Positions 61,224-64,000 of a DNA stretch of 64,000 nt are shown here, piece after piece. Each line of letters starts with the position of its first letter. The first letter of the stretch is position 1. The notes beneath the pieces are model-generated. The model saw only the letters and a program-made list of their open reading frames with translations. It was not told where the DNA came from and did no database searches. The stretch lies in the NCBI RefSeq assembly GCF_002980525.1, contig NZ_PVBQ01000018.1:1-64000 (forward strand). Direction: 5' to 3'. The position numbers and the translations under genes are program-made. The stretch is from Sphingobacterium haloxyli (GTDB lineage Bacteria > Bacteroidota > Bacteroidia > Sphingobacteriales > Sphingobacteriaceae).

Positions 61224-64000
61224 ATGATGAAGAAAATAATATCATTAATAAGTTGCAAACTGATGCTTTGTGGTCTGTTGTGCAACAGTTTGGCGTATGC
61301 CCAGCAAACGTCAGGTTCAATTCCAATTTCCGGAAAAGTCGTCAATCAACAAAATGAAGTATTGGCAGGAGTAAGTGTTTCTGTGAAAGATCAGAATACC
61401 GCTACGAAAACTGATGCAGCAGGCTTATTTTCCCTGTCCGTAGATAGCGAGGAGGCTGTTTTAGTATTTTCTTCATTGGGGTATGATAGACTCGAAATAA
61501 AGGTAGGGGAGCAACGTTTTTTTAATATTATCCTAGCGACCAAATCTACCGCACTGGATGATGTGGTGGTCATCGGTTACGGAGAAACTACCCGGCGAGA
61601 TGTGACGGGATCAGTCGGCTCTGTTAATATGAAAGACCTCGCTCAGGCACCTGTTAAATCCTTTGATGAAGCCTTGGCCGGTCGGGTGGCAGGTGTAACC
61701 GTAACGGCTAGTGACGGACAACCTGGATCAAATACCAACATCGTCATACGTGGCTCAGGTTCTATCACGCAAAACACCGCACCGCTTTACGTGGTTGATG
61801 GATTCCCTTTAGAAGATGCCAATAGTAACAGTATCAACCCAGGAGATATTGAATCTATTGAAATACTCAAAGATGCGTCAGCAACCGCAATATATGGAGC
61901 GCGAGGTGCAAACGGTGTGATTATGATCACGACGAAAAAAGGGGTAGCTGGAAAACCGGTGGTAAATTATAATGCATACGGTGGTTTCGCCGAAAACCCG
62001 AAACCTCTTAAATTGATGGGGGCTTATGAATTCGTAAAGTATCAGTATGAACTCGAGCCTCAGTTTACGACTGATTATTATTTGGCAGGGCGTACATTGG
62101 AAAGTTATCGGGACGAACCTAGTATAGATTTGCAGGATCAGATCTATAAACAAGCATTTGTGCACAACCATGAATTGTCTGTGCGGGGCGGTAGTGGAGG
62201 TACGACCTATTCACTTTCGGGAAATTTGTTAAAAAACAATGGATTGGTCACCAATTCGGGATTTGATAGAAAACAGCTTCGATTTCAGTTTGACCAACAA
62301 TTGGGTAAAAAACTTAAGATCGGAACGATCGCAAATTATAGCGCAAATAAAACCTACGGTATCATCGTCGGAGAACCTTCGATGCGCATTACATATAGTG
62401 GTTTAAGCTTGCTTGCTTCGGTGTGGGGATTTCGGCCGGTAAAAGGCCTGAATGAATCGCTTCTGGAAGATCTGTTTGATCCGACGGCTCCCGAAAATGA
62501 CTTCCGTGTAAACCCCATTTTATCTACCCAAAATGAGCTTCGGGAAACTTTTGTAAATACCTTGACTTTAAATGGATATGGTGAATATTCGTTTCATCCG
62601 AATCTCGTTTTCAGATCTTCGGCTGCTTACACCAATGTGATGGTTCGGCAAGATATGTTTTTCAATTCTTTAACAGCAAACGGAAACATAAGACGTAACG
62701 AAGGTGTAAACGGTTCTATTGCTTTTCGCCCGAGAACGACTTGGGTGAATGAAAATATTCTTACCTATAAAAAGTCCTTCAAACAAGGACATACACTCAA
62801 TGCTGTCGGTGGTTTTTCTTTGCAGCAATACGATAGTGGAGACTACGGTTTCCAGGGTTTGAATGTGTTAAATGAATCACTCGGGATAGACGGTTTGGAT
62901 GAAGCGGGAACGAATGTTGGATTTTCATCATCTTCCAGATGGGCTTTGATGTCTTTTTTAGGGAGATTCAACTATGGATATAAAAATAAATATAGATTAA
63001 CCTCTTCCTTTAGGTACGACGGCTCCTCGAAATTTGCACCGGGTAAGCGTTGGGCCTTTTTCCCGTCAGCAGCATTTGCCTGGACCGTGTCAGAAGAAGA
63101 TTTTTTAAAAGACGTTTCTTTCTTGCATAATGCCAAAATAAGAACGAGTTATGGGGCTACTGGGAATAACCGGGTGTCAGATTTTCCGTACATCACCCAG
63201 TTAAGTGTTCCCAGATTTGGAGGATATTCCTTTAATAATGCCGAACCTACGCGCGGCGCACTGCTTTTGCAATATGGTAATCCTGATTTAGTTTGGGAAA
63301 CCACCGTACAAGGTAACATTGGTCTAGACCTTTCCTTTTGGCATGGAAAAGTTGAATTTATAGCGGATATTTACAGAAGAAATACAAAAGATTTACTATT
63401 GGACGCTAGTCTTCCGTATGCCACGGGTCTAACGAGCAGCGCTACCAATCTAGCTACTGCCTATAAAAATATCGGAGAATTGCGTAATCAAGGTTTGGAG
63501 CTGACGCTAAATACAACCAATATCGATAACGGCAGATTGAAATGGAGTACGAATTTCAACATCAGCTTTAACCAAAATAAAATTATTGCGCTTAATGAAA
63601 ATCAAACAGCTTTACTAACCCCTGTGGCATTCGACACGCATTTTAGAAATGTGTTTCCGTATATCTCTGTTGTAGGAGGCCCTTTGGCACAGATGTACGG
63701 ATTGGTATGGGATGGCGTCTACCAATATCATGACTTTGATCAAGTACTGGGAAACTACGTATTAAAGGATCATATCACGACGAATGGCCAACCACGTGAG
63801 AATATCCAACCGGGGGATATCAAGTATAGAGATATAAATGGCGATTTGGTCGTCAACGAGATGGACTTTACCGTCATCGGAAGAGGATTGCCTATTCACG
63901 TGGGAGGCTTTACCAACCGTTTTGATTATAAGGATTTCGACTTGAATATATTTTTCCAATGGTCTTATGGAAACGACATCTTGAATGCGAATAGGCTGAT
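61224..64000 (+). CDS. SusC/RagA family transporter (fourth), truncated by the window end
   Basis: An open frame runs from the ATG at 61224 (a second ATG follows at once) to the window edge without a stop, about 925 residues. It has a signal (LMLCGLLCNSLAYAQ), CarboxypepD_reg-like domain (ISGKVVNQQNEVLAGVSVSV), LDDVVVIGYGETTRRDVTGSV, plug (PLYVVDGFPLEDANSNSINP, then ATAIYGARGANGVIMITTKK) and most of the barrel, reaching FQWSYGNDILNANRL. Its SusD partner should lie just beyond the window. Confidence 0.93.
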   Translation, partial: MMKKIISLISCKLMLCGLLCNSLAYAQQTSGSIPISGKVVNQQNEVLAGVSVSVKDQNTATKTDAAGLFSLSVDSEEAVLVFSSLGYDRLEIKVGEQRFFNIILATKSTALDDVVVIGYGETTRRDVTGSVGSVNMKDLAQAPVKSFDEALAGRVAGVTVTASDGQPGSNTNIVIRGSGSITQNTAPLYVVDGFPLEDANSNSINPGDIESIEILKDASATAIYGARGANGVIMITTKKGVAGKPVVNYNAYGGFAENPKPLKLMGAYEFVKYQYELEPQFTTDYYLAGRTLESYRDEPSIDLQDQIYKQAFVHNHELSVRGGSGGTTYSLSGNLLKNNGLVTNSGFDRKQLRFQFDQQLGKKLKIGTIANYSANKTYGIIVGEPSMRITYSGLSLLASVWGFRPVKGLNESLLEDLFDPTAPENDFRVNPILSTQNELRETFVNTLTLNGYGEYSFHPNLVFRSSAAYTNVMVRQDMFFNSLTANGNIRRNEGVNGSIAFRPRTTWVNENILTYKKSFKQGHTLNAVGGFSLQQYDSGDYGFQGLNVLNESLGIDGLDEAGTNVGFSSSSRWALMSFLGRFNYGYKNKYRLTSSFRYDGSSKFAPGKRWAFFPSAAFAWTVSEEDFLKDVSFLHNAKIRTSYGATGNNRVSDFPYITQLSVPRFGGYSFNNAEPTRGALLLQYGNPDLVWETTVQGNIGLDLSFWHGKVEFIADIYRRNTKDLLLDASLPYATGLTSSATNLATAYKNIGELRNQGLELTLNTTNIDNGRLKWSTNFNISFNQNKIIALNENQTALLTPVAFDTHFRNVFPYISVVGGPLAQMYGLVWDGVYQYHDFDQVLGNYVLKDHITTNGQPRENIQPGDIKYRDINGDLVVNEMDFTVIGRGLPIHVGGFTNRFDYKDFDLNIFFQWSYGNDILNANRL

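Noticed and set aside
1..64000. CRISPR arrays, rRNA genes, insertion sequences
   Set aside because: No regularly spaced direct repeats, no rRNA-like stretch and no transposase-like frame were seen on either strand.

Overview
The window is chromosomal DNA of a Bacteroidota bacterium, most likely of the family Sphingobacteriaceae. The evidence is four SusC-type porins with SusD-type lipoproteins, a Porin_10-type protein, Bacteroidota promoters (TTTG, about 19-21 nt, then TAnnTTTG or TAnnTTAG), few Shine-Dalgarno sites, and the birA-rsfS-ftsH gene order. The genus cannot be fixed from the sequence alone. No CRISPR array, transposase, integrase or rRNA was seen. One tRNA gene (Val, GAC) is present.

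Layout. 1-10 kb is core: the start of an unknown secreted protein, a DsbD N-domain protein, birA, rsfS, ftsH, a LUD protein, a rhomboid protease, the YifB ATPase, a three-gene YtxH/holin-like envelope cluster, a GDP-fucose synthase and trmB. 10-17 kb holds an RDD protein divergent from a tightly overlapping six-gene membrane operon (SpoIIM-like, membrane protein, DUF4129, DUF4350, MoxR, DUF58). 17-21 kb has hflX-lipB-queD on the minus strand and an ECF sigma factor with a membrane partner. 20.8-26.1 kb is an accessory-looking island: two XRE-type regulators, several unrecognised genes, two related hairpin repeats, and a large protein that looks like two nucleotidyltransferase-like/HEPN modules in tandem, divergent from a small regulator with a palindrome in the shared promoter region. 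26-30 kb has recG, a lipoprotein, and an operon of a 44-residue membrane protein, RidA and an EamA transporter.

30-53 kb is the main metabolic theme: recovery of cell-wall amino sugars. It contains nagA, a family-10-like glycosylhydrolase, a NamZ-type (DUF1343) exo-N-acetylmuramidase, two consecutive SusC/SusD pairs, a DUF4623 lipoprotein, a second family-10-like hydrolase, a metallophosphoesterase/beta-propeller protein, murQ and a sodium/solute symporter. The model is outer-membrane capture and release of MurNAc or muropeptides, inner-membrane import, phosphorylation by a kinase not found here, ether cleavage by MurQ to GlcNAc-6-P, and deacetylation by NagA. The two SusC genes share a promoter and leader element at identical distance from their start codons, and similar terminators precede both units, which suggests an old cassette duplication.

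53-64 kb has tRNA-Val, purine nucleoside phosphorylase, a Porin_10-type protein and a further SusC/SusD locus whose second SusC runs off the window end.
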